This document shows positions 21,240 through 31,259 of a stretch of 64,000 nt of DNA, piece after piece. Position numbers and translations under genes: made by a program. The notes beneath the pieces are model-generated. The model saw only the letters and a program-made list of their open reading frames with translations, was not told the origin of the DNA and did no database searches. The stretch covers positions 7,750,001 through 7,814,000 of the forward strand of contig JBBMNZ010000015.1 in assembly GCA_037954325.1 (NCBI GenBank), written 5' to 3'. The stretch is from Fistularia commersonii (taxonomy: Eukaryota; Chordata; Actinopteri; Syngnathiformes; Fistulariidae). Each line of letters starts with the position of its first letter. Position 1 is the stretch's first letter.

Positions 21240-21632
21240 CCTAATCCTCATCCATAACTCTGGCCCAATTTGTGTTAACAAAACATGAAGGGGAAAACTG
21301 ATCCCCTGGATTTAGAATGATCCCCTCCCCCCAGTGCTCAATACTTTTATTGATAATACCGCTATTCATATCAGTTCCGCTACACTCATGTAGATGACGC
21401 TATGACACCGGAAAAAAAATAATAAATCCAAGTGTGCATTAAATGCCTTGTTTTACGTTTTAATTTATTGGAAAAGGGAGATGATTAAAAAACAATAAAA
21501 ATAATTAAAAAAAAACAACTTAGAAATATATTATGTTCAGGTTATTGACTATTATTGGAAAATATTAGTGTCTATGTGGTATGTATTGATTGCATATTGT
21601 TACTTGAAACTCCAGGTCTACATTTATCACTC
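21240..21632. other. Mixed AT-rich sequence, no gene
   Basis: No recognised repeat or gene. Confidence 0.4.
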
Positions 21633-21692
21633 ATTAGCTACACCGCTAATCCTGCAACCAGGATTAGCCACACCGCTAATCCTGCAGTCAGG
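21633..21692. repeat. 30-bp tandem duplication (two copies)
   Basis: The unit starts ATTAGC(T/C)ACACCGCTAATC and continues CTGCA(AC/GT)CAGG. Copies lie at 21633-21662 and 21663-21692 with three mismatches. Confidence 0.93.
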
Positions 21693-22600
21693 CATACATC
21701 TATGCCGGATATTTATGAAAATGTTACACACGCCTAGATTAGCTGTGGATTAGAATGCTAATTTGATCACGGTCCGCATAGGATAAGTTAGCTTCGACAT
21801 TAGCATTGCAGTTGACCCAGTTGATGATGCTCTAAAGAAGTGGTGAAAGCCTCGTTGTGAGCCGAAGTCTACCTTTTTTTTTTTCTACATCAGCACTCAG
21901 AGGTACGAAGGCACGTCTTGATAAGCACTGCCCGAAAAAATGTAACCGCACATCGCGGTTATCTCGCACCGCAACAGCTGCGCCGCGTCCGCTCAGTAAC
22001 ATCTCATTTCTTTCCTGGACCTTTTCCCAACACACGCTTCGCAGTACCAAGTCCTTCTCCTCTCCTCTATTCTCTTCGAAAAAGGCAGAAGAGAATCCCA
22101 CATGGTGAGTGTCGGCTTCGCCCAAGATTTTTTGAGGGATAAATTGCATGGCTAATGAAAGCAGGCGTGTACAAATGAATGTGAAAACTCATCAACGGCT
22201 AAAAGACAGCATTAGCATTTAGCTCATCGGCTACGCTCCGTGAAGGAGTTACTTACCGAAGTAAACGATGGCCTCTTCCCGATATTAAAAGCTCAGACGG
22301 CAACTGATTTATTCTTTTTTCATTATTTTTGATTGGGTCTCAAAAAACGGTGGTGGGGGGGGTATTTAAGTGGTATAATTACCGCCTATCCTAAAAATCT
22401 GCTATTGTCACACCGGGGCAAAAAAAAAATAAATCATCGCTGTTAATGTCCCATTAAGGACTTGTGCGGTCTGATTAATTCTCCTCTTTCAGACAAGAGA
22501 TTAAGTGATCGTATATTTGCAAGGTTAAACAGTTCCGACTGAAGCGCTCTTCAGTTTAAGTCGGACGGCGGAGTAGCGGCCAAACGGTTCTCGTTGCAAT
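21693..22600. other. Complex sequence rich in GCTAA/TTAGC words, no gene recognised
   Basis: Frames of 105 (minus, 21832-22149) and 83 codons (plus) overlap and match nothing. The block 22440-22600 ('cccattaaggacttgtgcgg', 'tctgattaattctcctcttt') has the texture of a regulatory element. Inference only. Confidence 0.3.
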
Positions 22601-23300
22601 TTTCACTGCAGTGAATGTGCACTAGCAAAATGCACCTTGACATCTGCCACCATTTCCAGGCACAAAAAGACGATACGTAGTAACATCGGACAGATCCACA
22701 GCTCAATGCCGGCGGCTTTCAGCCTCAAACAGAAGACAGAGAGAGGTGGAAAGCAAGGTTGCGGCAGAGATAGAGGGGTTGTGTGAGGGTTCAGGCGCAA
22801 ATGATCTTATGCTAAGAATAACATCAGCGCTAACTGCTACATGGGTCTGGCTCACATGATGCAACGCAAGCGGCCGTCTTCCTTAACTGGCAGAAAGAGG
22901 GCAGTTGAAAGCAAGGGTGTGATAGAGTGCAAGGGTCAGGAGAAACAAGAACAAATATTTTCATGTAGTAGCCCAAACAGCTGCATAGATCTAGCTTCTG
23001 CCTCATCTGATAGAAAAAAAGAGCTTAAAAACAAGGGTGTGACCAAAGCAGAGGGGTAGTGTGAGGGTCGGTAGGGGCAGGCACAAACATTAGAATATTA
23101 TTATCATAATAATAACAGCTGTGCTAACAGTTACACAGGTCTAGCTTACATCATACAATGCAAGTGGCTTCTGCCTCAACCTGTAGACAGAGAAAGCTGG
23201 AAAGCAAGGGTGTAGAAACAGAGGACTGGTCTGAGGGTAAGGTGCAAATGCTAAAAATGATAGCAGTGCTACCAGCTACAAGGCTGTAGCTTATAGGATA
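22600..23300. repeat. Degenerate tandem repeat, ~120-175 bp unit, 4-5 copies
   Basis: The landmark GGAAAGCAAGGGTG (with variants) lies near 22747, 22905, 23025 and 23198. Before it come CTTCTGCCTCA..GTAGACAGAGA words, and after it GTGTGAGGGT..GGTGCAAATGCTAA, then AGCGCTAACTGCTACA.GGTCTAGCTTACATGATGCAA in order within each unit (spelled piecewise). A partial unit precedes the first landmark (22680-22735). Not coding; the frames of 65-72 codons inside it follow the repeat. Confidence 0.75.
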
Positions 23301-23562
23301 AAATAATAGCTTTTAACCGCCATAGAGTAAACAATGGTAGGCGCTTGGAAGGACCACCGCATTACATCTAACAGGGCCTCAAGATGGTATGTCGCCAAAA
23401 AACAGCTAGCATGTTGTAATATTTATAGACATGTAAAGCGGAAACAACCGGGAGAAGAGAGCAGGTCTCCATCGGAGAGTCAAGACACGCAATTGCAGGT
23501 GACAAGTGGCACAGGTGTGAAAACACTCGAGGGGACACAATGAGGCCGTCATCAGATACCGT

Positions 23563-23565
<3 letters not shown>
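23300..23565. other. Complex sequence, no gene recognised
   Basis: Short frames only. Unique-looking DNA between the tandem array and the CA repeat. Confidence 0.3.

Positions 23566-23600
<35 letters not shown>
23566..23600. repeat. (CA)n microsatellite
   Basis: About 15 CA units. Confidence 0.95.
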
Positions 23601-23602
<2 letters not shown>

Positions 23603-24537
23603 ACGCCAAACACCCCGGCGAAGGCCGCACTTCTCTGTTACGGATGTGAGAGGAGCTGAAAGAAAGAAAAAAAAAAAAAAAACTCAACCGACGTCTTCAG
23701 GAAGAGTGAAAGCTCTCTCAAAAAAAAAACGCAAAAAAAGATGCTGCTAAATGAGAAAGACGCAACAAATACAGAGGGTTTCCTTTGGTGGCAAAACACA
23801 CTCAACTAACGTTGCAAATGATTGCGACCGTGAGCGGATAAACGGTTGAAAACATAAAAACAATGAATAAAAACCCACTCAGTCGGAATTAAAACAAATT
23901 GGATGAATGGAAAATTGAGTGGGAATTAAAGTGAAGCAGCTAAACTTTTTTCAACTGACAAAAACAAAAGATAGTTGTGAAGAAGTTTGTCAAGTATGTG
24001 CTATTATGCAGAAAAAAAAAAAAAAAAAAATACTGAGCCGGACTTCGGCGAAACGTGTTTCGAGTGACATTCCCAAATCCAAAAAAAAGGCTGGTATTCC
24101 GGCAAAAACTGAAAGGAAGCCTTTAACAGATGATATGTTTTAGTGGAAATCCGCAGGTGTCATTCCACAAAAGTCAATTCTCTTCATAGCGACGGCAGGG
24201 TAGGAAAAAACATTTTCTTCCGTCATCAGCGACTAAGGCTATCGTCGCCGATGCGACTAACCCCACAAACGTGCGCTAGCTTGACAAAATAAAAAAAAAT
24301 TAGTCGTCCTGATTGAATCGTTAAACACCTCATTATTGGCCAAGACTTTGGCTTCAAACCAAAGTTCAAGAGTTTTCTTTTATTATTATACAAGCTGCTC
24401 TGGGCTGCTGCCGAGCTTTGGCCAATATATTGACCTTTACTCAAAAATCACACTCAAAATTCAGACTATCAAGTTTTGTTCTACTTACCAGAATACTTAG
24501 CAGTTTCCGAACAAAATGCAAATGAAGAAAATGACAC
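23600..24537. other. Mixed sequence with A-runs, no gene
   Basis: A-runs near 23667-23682, 23721-23729 and 24012-24030. A 74-codon frame (23919-24143) ends KPLTDDMF after a Lys run; no family recognised. Confidence 0.35.
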
Positions 24538-24690
<153 letters not shown>

Positions 24691-24699
24691 TATTTTTAG

Positions 24700-25190
24700 T
24701 CAATATTGGTGGAAGTTCTCTCATTGTGTGGCATAGTTAGCATATGTACACAGACTCACACACACATACACACACACCTGGTGTCTCTGGATGTGGGCCT
24801 CTTTCAGTGGCGGTCTGAGTGTGTGACGGCCACGAACCCGAGCCGAGGTGGACCAGCAGAGGGTTCGGGGGGGTTTCTGGATTTGACGTCTGACTTCTCG
24901 CCAAGTTCGATTACGTACCGATGTTTCCTCGCACAAGCAATTCAACACGGCCGGTCGCTCCGCCAGTGAAGTCATCAGAGCTGATAAAGGCCTTATCGGC
25001 TGTTTGCTCTGCCGCAAATATACCGCGCGTTCATTTCCCCACCACAGCCCTGTTCCACTTGGGCCGCGCGCCGCGCGCCGGTGGGTCATGCATTTCAATT
25101 AACCGCCCGAAAATAGGAATGTTCCTTCAGAAATGGGCTTTATCGGGCTTTCATTTCCATTTTTATTCAACACATTAAAGCATAATTATT
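24700..25190. promoter_or_regulatory. Candidate regulatory island with inverted GATA words
   Basis: Complex, CpG-rich sequence. TGATAAAGGCCTTATCGG (24979-24996) contains two GATA words in inverted orientation around GGCC. The 3' part ('ccgcaaatataccgcgcg', 'gggctttatcgggctttcat') is non-repetitive. A 125-codon minus-strand frame (24721-25098) has no recognisable domain. Regulatory role is inference. Confidence 0.3.
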
Positions 25191-25845
25191 TTAGTAATTA
25201 TGCTTAGTAAGTTTTTTTTTTTTTTTTTTTTAATCCTCTGAACTGCTCAGTAATGTCTGACAGGTACGTTTTCTTGGAAGAAAAAAACTAAATGACACAG
25301 TCAATATATATATATATATATTTATATGACAGATGTTATATTTTTTTAAATCTCTGGATAACCAAACATTAAGGTCAGAAAATACTGTAATCGTTGTAAT
25401 AAAAGAAATCACTTTTCAAAACCCAATTATTCTTTCTTTTTGATGTCAACAACTAAAAACAAATAAAAATAAAGAAAGAAGTAGATGAATAATTAATCAA
25501 GTAAAGTCCAGCAGATGATATACTGAGACATTACAATGAGGGCAAAAAAGAAGACAGAAATAAGTGATTTAAAAAAAAAGGAAAAAAAGACAGAAAACCT
25601 TGGATGTTATTATCGGTTTTCAGCACCCAAATTGGTATTCATTATTCTGTATTTTCTTAATTGATATTACATTATAGTACATTAAATTAAACTATTTACT
25701 ATTAAATTACATTATGGTATGTCATGTTATATTATATAATATTGTAAATTATATCAAATTTCATTTCATTAAATTACATTATATGATATTTTATTTTACA
25801 TTATCTTGTATTACATTACCTACATTGCATTATACTATTTTATGT
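25190..25845. other. AT-rich spacer, no gene
   Basis: T-run at 25211-25230, short TA repeat at 25304-25321, and an ATTATATT-rich stretch at 25670-25830. Confidence 0.55.
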
Positions 25846-26130
25846 CATCCATCCATCCATCTTCTGACACTTGTCCTGCACTCAAGGTCACCAGTCAATC
25901 ACACGGACAAACAAAGAAACAGCCATTCCCTCACTCAAGGCAATTTTTCCAATAACTTCCCAGTTCACCTGCTGCATGTTTGTGGACTGTGGGTGGAAAC
26001 TAGAGAACCCGGAGGAACCCCACAAAGACACGGGGAAAACAATCAAACTCCACGCAGAAAGGTCCCCTTGACAGATTCAAACCAGGGTCCTTTGCGTTGT
26101 GAGGCCAAAGTGCTAGCCGGAGCGCCACCA
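25846..26130 (+). mobile_element. Fish dispersed repeat, most complete copy in the window
   Basis: Starts with CATCCATCCATC, then 'cttctgacacttgtcctgca', 'gttcacctgctgcatgtttg', 'tggactgtgggtggaaac', 'cacaaagacacggggaaaac', 'cgcagaaaggtccccttg' and ends 'gtgaggccaaagtgctagcc'. This order of words is that of a repeat found in very high copy number in teleosts. I remember it as SINE- or LINE-3'-like, with a simple-repeat end. It has small internal deletions. Fragments of the same family lie at 3570-3765, 18905-18985, 33395-33445, 39910-39980, 60570-60690 and 61090-61195. Confidence 0.75.
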
Positions 26131-26880
26131 AAACAGTTTCCCTTGCAGTATTTCCCTTATTTCTATTTACTTAGGAGGTTGCCATACTTTGAGGGATACA
26201 AGCGTGATGTTTCTGAGAGCGAGCCATGCGGTGAAATGAAAAGAATCTGAAGAGGCAGAGAAAGAGACGGTCGCCAGCCAAAAGAAAAGGAATGTTACAA
26301 AGAGCTGCTCCAGGTGGTTTGCAGAATGATGAAGAAGAGGTGTGGAACAGATTGTTGCCGTGGCACCTGCGACAGAGCTGACCCGCCGGCCACACGACAG
26401 AGTGGGAGTCGCTTCTTCCAAGCGGATCTGAACGCACGGGCGCAGATAACAGGCTTACGCAAGTCCAGGAGAGCAGAGACAGCAAACTCTTCCTAGTTCC
26501 CGCGGCCTCCGCCGGGAGCCGTCCGGTCAGCGGGCAGCCTCCGTGAACACGCTCCAAAATATCTGTCTTTTTTCGCAAATCGGTCAGCAAGAGTTTTTTT
26601 TTTTTTTTTGGAAGTCTAACCAGACACCCCCACTGTGCTCAGGATGTGTTATTTTTCTTTTAAATTCAGACCTCTTTAAAAATGAATCAACTTAAGAGCT
26701 GATGTGTGCAAATCACCGTGTTTCCAGTTATTAGCCTCGCCCCGCAACCAACTCAGACCCGTTGCCGCGGCTGATGCAAGTGTGCGGTCATATATCCTGC
26801 CGCGATTCTGTTAATGAGACAAGAACCTTATTCTGACGCAAAATGTCCCGTCTCTGACTATGCTGACTTTTTTATAATAT
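26130..26880. promoter_or_regulatory. Complex island(s), candidate noncoding regulatory sequence
   Basis: Two balanced blocks (26180-26580 and 26700-26870) flank a T-run at 26594-26609. The second holds 'gttaatgagacaagaacctt' and 'tcatatatcctgccgcgatt'. Overlapping minus-strand frames of 84 and 139 codons (26167-26590) show no domain I know. Confidence 0.25.
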
Positions 26881-27290
26881 TAAAGCAACATATGGACAGC
26901 ATGGGTTTTAGTTAGGACTTCGCTTCCTGTTTTATTTGAAAAACGATTGACTGTCACACTGTTTAAATATCACCTGGTATGTTCAGCCTATCTAATTCAA
27001 GGTAATGAAATTGAAATAAATTGAATTAAACTGAGCTTTAATTAAATTTAATTCAATTTTTCTCTGTGGTGATTCGGCTACTTCTTGATAATTTCATTTC
27101 TTCAGATTTTCATATGTAAATTAGATAACGTCTAGTGTTTTTAATTTAATCTAATTTGATTTTATTTGATTTTCATTTTATTTAATTTCCGATTAAATAA
27201 AACAGATTTTTTTTTTTCGGTTGTTGTCATTTTTTTTTTTTTTTACAACCCAGGAGTCAACAACTCACTTCCTCATAAACCTCCAAACAA
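26880..27290. other. AT-rich spacer with a 13-bp inverted repeat
   Basis: AAATTGAATTAAA at 27018-27030 and its reverse complement at 27047-27059. Given the local composition this may be chance. T-runs at 27207-27217 and 27230-27244. Confidence 0.5.
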
Positions 27291-27610
27291 GACCGTTTTC
27301 TCCTCACTTTTTATAAACTGACAGTGACAGGTCTGAGCTGTGAAACCAAGAAGGTTTTACATCCGTCTGATAAAATGTTTCATTTTGCGTCTAACTTAAA
27401 GCAGAGCCAGGCTAATCAAACTGAACGTCGCCTCGCCGTTAAATATTGATGTGTCTCACTGGTAACACTGACAAATTTTTAAACGACGTATATTAAGTAA
27501 CATCGATTAGAGGAGACACACACGCAAATCCCCCATGACTTCCTGTCAGAGCGAACACTCGCCGGCGCTTGACAGGAAGCTACGTCCTTGTAGCTCATCT
27601 CCATCCTAAA
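27290..27610. other. Complex block, no gene recognised
   Basis: Unique-looking, with 'aaagcagagccaggctaatc' and 'cgttaaatattgatgtgtct'. Candidate regulatory element on texture only. Confidence 0.25.
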
Positions 27611-28040
27611 AACCATTCAGTGGGGATTTCTGACTTCTAAAAATGTTTACCTTAGTTAATATATTCAAATATTTCATTAAATTTGTATATTTTTTCTTTT
27701 TACTGCTTTTTGACTATGTAGTTCTAGTGCACCTTCAATAATATCTCTTAGACTGATTGGTCTTTTTAACTCTTTTTGCATATTTTCCTTGCAGTGTTTT
27801 GGCTATTTCTTGATTACGAAACCATTTAGGGGATCCCCACCAACTTTCAAAAATTTTTCTTTATTCTATATTTTCAAAATTTAAATTTGTATTTTTTTTT
27901 TTCTTTTTACTATTTATGACTATTTTGGCCAAGCGCACCCTCAACATCTAATATCCCGTTCAGACTGATTGGTCTTTCTAACAATTTTTGAATATTTTCC
28001 TCATGATGTTTTGGCTATTTCTTGGTCATTTTAAGATTAT
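27610..28040. repeat. ~212-bp tandem duplication, two diverged copies
   Basis: GACTGATTGGTCTTT recurs at 27751 and 27963. Matching flanks include TTTTTCTTTTTACT, GT/GCGCACCTCAA..ATAT and TTTTGGCTATTTCTTG (near 27799 and 28008). Divergence is considerable, so the duplication is old. Confidence 0.8.
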
Positions 28041-28129
28041 TTTGTGTAATTTAAAAAAAAAAAAAATTCAATTTTTGTGGTTGGGTAAGATTTCATATTA
28101 TGATATTCTATTTTATTTTTTTCAGATTA

Positions 28130-28330
28130 ACAGGGCAGGTCCAAAATACAAACCACCCGTGACTTCCCCCGCTGGCGGCTAATACGCGCTGACCTCCATG
28201 TAGCTCATTTGTAGCTTTTATCTTCAGGATTAAAGCTGCCTCCTCTAATCCCCGACGATAACTGGAGTGTTTGGTTTCCTCTCCACATTAAAATCATTTC
28301 AGATAGAATTATCCCAGGCCTGAGTTTGAA
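28130..28330. promoter_or_regulatory. Candidate regulatory island with inverted GGATTA/TAATCC sites
   Basis: GGATTA (28228-28233) and TAATCC (28246-28251) face each other 18 bp apart. This word is the classic site for K50 homeodomains (Bicoid/Otx/Pitx type). The surrounding sequence is balanced and unique-looking ('gacgataactggagtgtttg', 'tcagatagaattatcccagg'). Function is inferred. Confidence 0.3.
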
Positions 28331-28539
28331 ATATCAATAAGATACTGCACTTACTAGCATGAATTTCATTGGTTTAACACACGCAGACACACTCTCTAGG
28401 GCAACTCATTATCAATTATTTATAGCATATATATCATTTATCAGCATTATGTTATTTATTTTCATTTTTTTTTTTTCATAAGAAGATGGATGAGTTTTTC
28501 ACTCATCTAACAAGACAATGTTTGAATATTGAAACAAGA

Positions 28540-29050
28540 AAAGAAATGTGGGAAAAATAAAAATAAATAGTAAATGGTCTGCAGTTGGCTTTTCAATTAT
28601 ATTTAATTATTATTAGCCATCTAATAATAACAATGATTTGATATCAAAATATCAAAACTATTACAATGACAATTTAACATTACTAATAAGAAGTAAAATT
28701 AATAATAAATGTGTAAAAAAATTCACTTGAAAAAGCTTTGGAAATTCTTTTCAATTATTTGAAAACAAAATATATGTAAAAAAAAGTGTGGAAAAAAAAA
28801 TAGTAAACGGTCCCCACTTATATGGCGTTTACTCATCTTTCATCACTATAATCTAAATATAAAAATGATGTGATAATATCATTAATATATATTTATATTA
28901 ATATCAAAATTAATATGAACAGCACAATGTAATATTACTAATAAAATCTAATTATAAAATGCTATAATAAAAATATAAAGAAAGAACTTGAAAAATTTTT
29001 GGAAATGATTTAAAATGTTATGGAAACAATATAAAAATATATAAATAACA
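28540..29050. repeat. Diverged AT-rich tandem duplication, ~240-260 bp
   Basis: GTGGGAAAAATA..ATAGTAAATGGTC at 28547-28580 corresponds to GTGTGGAAAAA..ATAGTAAACGGTC at 28781-28812. Later landmarks (AACATTACTAATAA / TAATATTACTAATAA; CACTTGAAAAAGCTTTGGAAATT / AACTTGAAAAATTTTTGGAAATG, spelled in parts) occur in the same order. Confidence 0.65.
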
Positions 29051-29079
29051 TTGCCTGCTAATCTGTGTTGTTTAAAAAC

Positions 29080-29530
29080 AGTCTAAGAAGGAATTCACCT
29101 CCCGTGACAGTTCTTAGCTTTTGGATGACCTCGGCAGGCACCGACCCCGGCGTCTGCTCGTAATTACGCCCTGCCGCAAACTCATCAGCCCTCACGGTGA
29201 AGACCAACTTACATAACGAGCCTTCGGGCGAAAACGTGTCTGGAAGCGTTTCAGAAATGATAAGTTGCCCTGAAATTTCAAGCTCGTAAAACCCGGCCGG
29301 AGGAGCCGCGCCACAACAACGTGGCCGAGTGGCGGCGAGGTATTTACCGAAACGGCGGCAGCCGAGATGTGAGGGGCCGAGTTTTGTGATGTGGACGCCA
29401 GAATCTGCGCTCTGACGTCAGAGACGCAGCCCCTCCAGACCCTCAACCATCTGTAATCACACAGCCAGGGATTTACGACTCACATGTGTCATCCCTCAGC
29501 CGCTGCCTGTCGGGATTCCATCACGGTCTC
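29080..29530. promoter_or_regulatory. Candidate noncoding regulatory island (unproven)
   Basis: About 450 bases of G+C-balanced, CpG-containing DNA ('cggcaggcaccgaccccggc', 'cgtaattacgccctgccgca') between AT-rich tracts. An 84-codon minus-strand frame (29192-29446) has no known domain. Confidence 0.25.
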
Positions 29531-29911
29531 TAGTGGGTCGTTGAGCTTTCGCGTGGTTTGTTTGATTTTTTTTATTTTTATCTTTTGTCATGTCCCATCA
29601 TTTTATTTTGAACCTGGTAATAACTTCCTAATTTTTTTTTTTTTTTTTAATTTTTGATAAATCCTTTTTTTCCCATATTTCTTACTGATTTATATCAACA
29701 AAAATAATAATAACAATAATATACAACTACAATATATATAATTTACTTTCCATTTTTATTTCTGTACAATTTTTATTTTAATGAAATTATGAGAATCAGA
29801 ATATCTTTTCTTTTTTTTTTTTTTTTTCTGAGGTAATTTCTTGTCATTGGCTTACTTGTTACCACATAATTCCTGGCAAAATTTCACACAGGCACACACA
29901 CACAGACGTAC
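29530..29911. other. AT-rich spacer, no gene
   Basis: T-runs at 29633-29648 and 29811-29827; a short CA tract at 29890-29903. Confidence 0.55.
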
Positions 29912-30217
29912 AATTCTTCTTTTTCTCCTTTCGGCTTTTCCCTTCAGGGGTCGCCACAGCGAATCAACCTTCTCCATCTAACCCTCTTCCCTGTATCCTC
30001 CTTTCTCACACCAACTACCTTCATATCTTCTCTCACTGTGTCCATAAATCTTCTTTTGGTCTTCCTCGAGACCTCCGGCCTGGCAGCTCCAATTCTAGTA
30101 TCTAACACTAACCCTCCTCTGTACATGACCCAACCATCTCAGTCTGGCTTCTCTGACCTTCTCTTCAAAACATCTAATATGTGCAATTCCTCTGTTGGAC
30201 TCATTCCTGATCCTAAA
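29912..30217 (-). mobile_element. 3' end of an AAG-tailed LINE (5'-truncated)
   Basis: Read on the minus strand, the end is 'gtggcgacccctgaagggaa' then 'aagccgaaaggag' and an AAG-rich tail. A copy of the same end lies at 47322-47415, and a related fragment at 20540-20714. The ORF part is treated separately. 5' truncation is typical of target-primed reverse transcription. No convincing target-site duplication. Confidence 0.82.
29944..30126 (-). pseudogene. LINE ORF2 C-terminus remnant
   Basis: The frame includes KRRFMDTVREDMKVVGVR and ends VRWRRLIRCGDP, the characteristic C-terminal end of a non-LTR reverse transcriptase ORF common in fish genomes. Upstream family words (roughly ..ELPGR-RGRPKRR) are altered to ARPEVSRKTKRR. 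Only the last ~50 codons survive, and no catalytic residue is present. Confidence 0.8.
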
Positions 30218-30480
30218 AAAGAAAAAAATAATGTAGAAATATGTCTATATTATATTTCTTTTTTTTTTTTTAACTTTTGTTTTTCATTTCAAATTGCTTT
30301 ATTGGTCGATTTCTCAGTAACTTTCAGCCCAATCCTGACTATTGGGTTATTTCAACTGTAATTTTCAGACCAGTTTATCTCCACTTCTAATTTATTTTAG
30401 GCACGTTTTCGGGATAATATCTTACCGATTTTTTTTTTTCTTTTGTGATTTTAATCACGACCAGATACAGGTACTCATTA
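30218..30480. other. AT-rich spacer, no gene
   Basis: T-rich sequence with runs at 30260-30271 and 30430-30439. Confidence 0.5.
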
Positions 30481-30927
30481 CGTTTCCCCGCTGCTTCTCC
30501 AAGAGCCGCCCTCCCTGCCTTGTGACCTTCTCCGTGAACAGACCCATCTTGAGCTTCTGGTGGCCATTAAACCGAGCCCCCGATCCTCGAGCTCTCCCGG
30601 GATTATGCCAAATGCAATTATTTTTTATCAATATGACAGTATAATCAACTCATACCTGGGCAATCTCATTACCCTCCCCCCCATGACTCCCAGATGTCTA
30701 ATCGGAGCCTCTATTATCTGTAACTCTGTCTTTTGTCCCGGGCGCTCGGACAATTCAATTGTAACGTCATTAGCGGCTTTTACGCAGGCGATGACCCTCG
30801 TGTCTTCCGATAAATTATCCTGAGATGCTGCGGCCGGGCTTATCTTGTACGCGGAGGTCTGTGAGATGCAGTTCCGGCTCCGAAACGCAACCCATTCATC
30901 ACGCAGATGAGAAACCCTTAGAAGATC

Positions 30928-30958
<31 letters not shown>

Positions 30959-31070
30959 GTTCTGGCCCACATAGCTGCGCAGCATCGACGTGCAAACAAA
31001 TTGAAGTGTCGTCTCTGGGCCGCGACGGGATTGTGATGAGTGGCGGTGATAAGAGGCTGCGTACTTGAGT
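30480..31070. promoter_or_regulatory. Best candidate conserved noncoding/enhancer-like island
   Basis: Nearly 600 bases of complex DNA, broken only by a T-run at 30931-30958. Transcription-factor-like words are dense: ATGCAATTATT (30611-30621), ATGACAG (30634-30640, MEIS/TALE-like), CAATTCAATTG (30751-30761), ACGTCATTAGCGGC (30764-30777) and CGATAAATTATCC (30809-30821). Frames of 87 (plus) and 123 (minus) codons overlap without domains. I see no repeat family in it. Enhancer function is inference. Confidence 0.35.
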
Positions 31071-31259
31071 CGCTATCCCTGTTTTTGGTCGATTCCTTGC
31101 ACCTATTCAGGTGGTTACATCAACATTTGAGTTGTTTCTTGCATTTTGTTGCGAAATTCCTTCCAAGTTTTTCAGTTCAGTCCTTGAAGGGTTTTAAGAA
31201 TAACTTGAGATTTTCATAGAATTTTAATATTATTACCAAAATTTTAAGATCCAGTAATG
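31070..31259. other. Mixed sequence, no gene
   Basis: Unique-looking spacer before the hAT element. Confidence 0.4.

Larger units (their letters stand above)
20160..21240. repeat. Degenerate minisatellite-like array built of GGGTCCAATGTTCCC-type words
   Basis: About 900 bases outside the inserted LINE consist of rearranged copies of a module: ACAATTTTCCCTGAATCCAG, then TTTTGCCAGGGTCCAA, TTTACTCAGTCCACTGATGC, AAGGGTCAAATGTTCCC, and GCTCAACCTTCAAAGG. The TCCCTGAATCC landmark (or a variant) lies near 20318, 20484, 20807, 20944 and 21053. Spacing is about 100-170 bp when the insertion is discounted. A 167-codon frame (20741-21244) follows the repeat and is not a recognised protein. Confidence 0.75.

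Noticed and set aside
20741..21244. 167-codon frame with recurrent QF..GP/GS wording
   Set aside because: It follows the degenerate tandem array, so periodicity and lack of stops come from the repeat. No known protein resembles it.
26055..26120. tRNA-like 'gattcaaaccagggtcc' wording
   Set aside because: Belongs to the 3' part of the dispersed repeat; no cloverleaf could be drawn.
27018..27059. 13-bp inverted repeat AAATTGAATTAAA
   Set aside because: Only A, T and one G in an AT-rich neighbourhood, so chance is likely.
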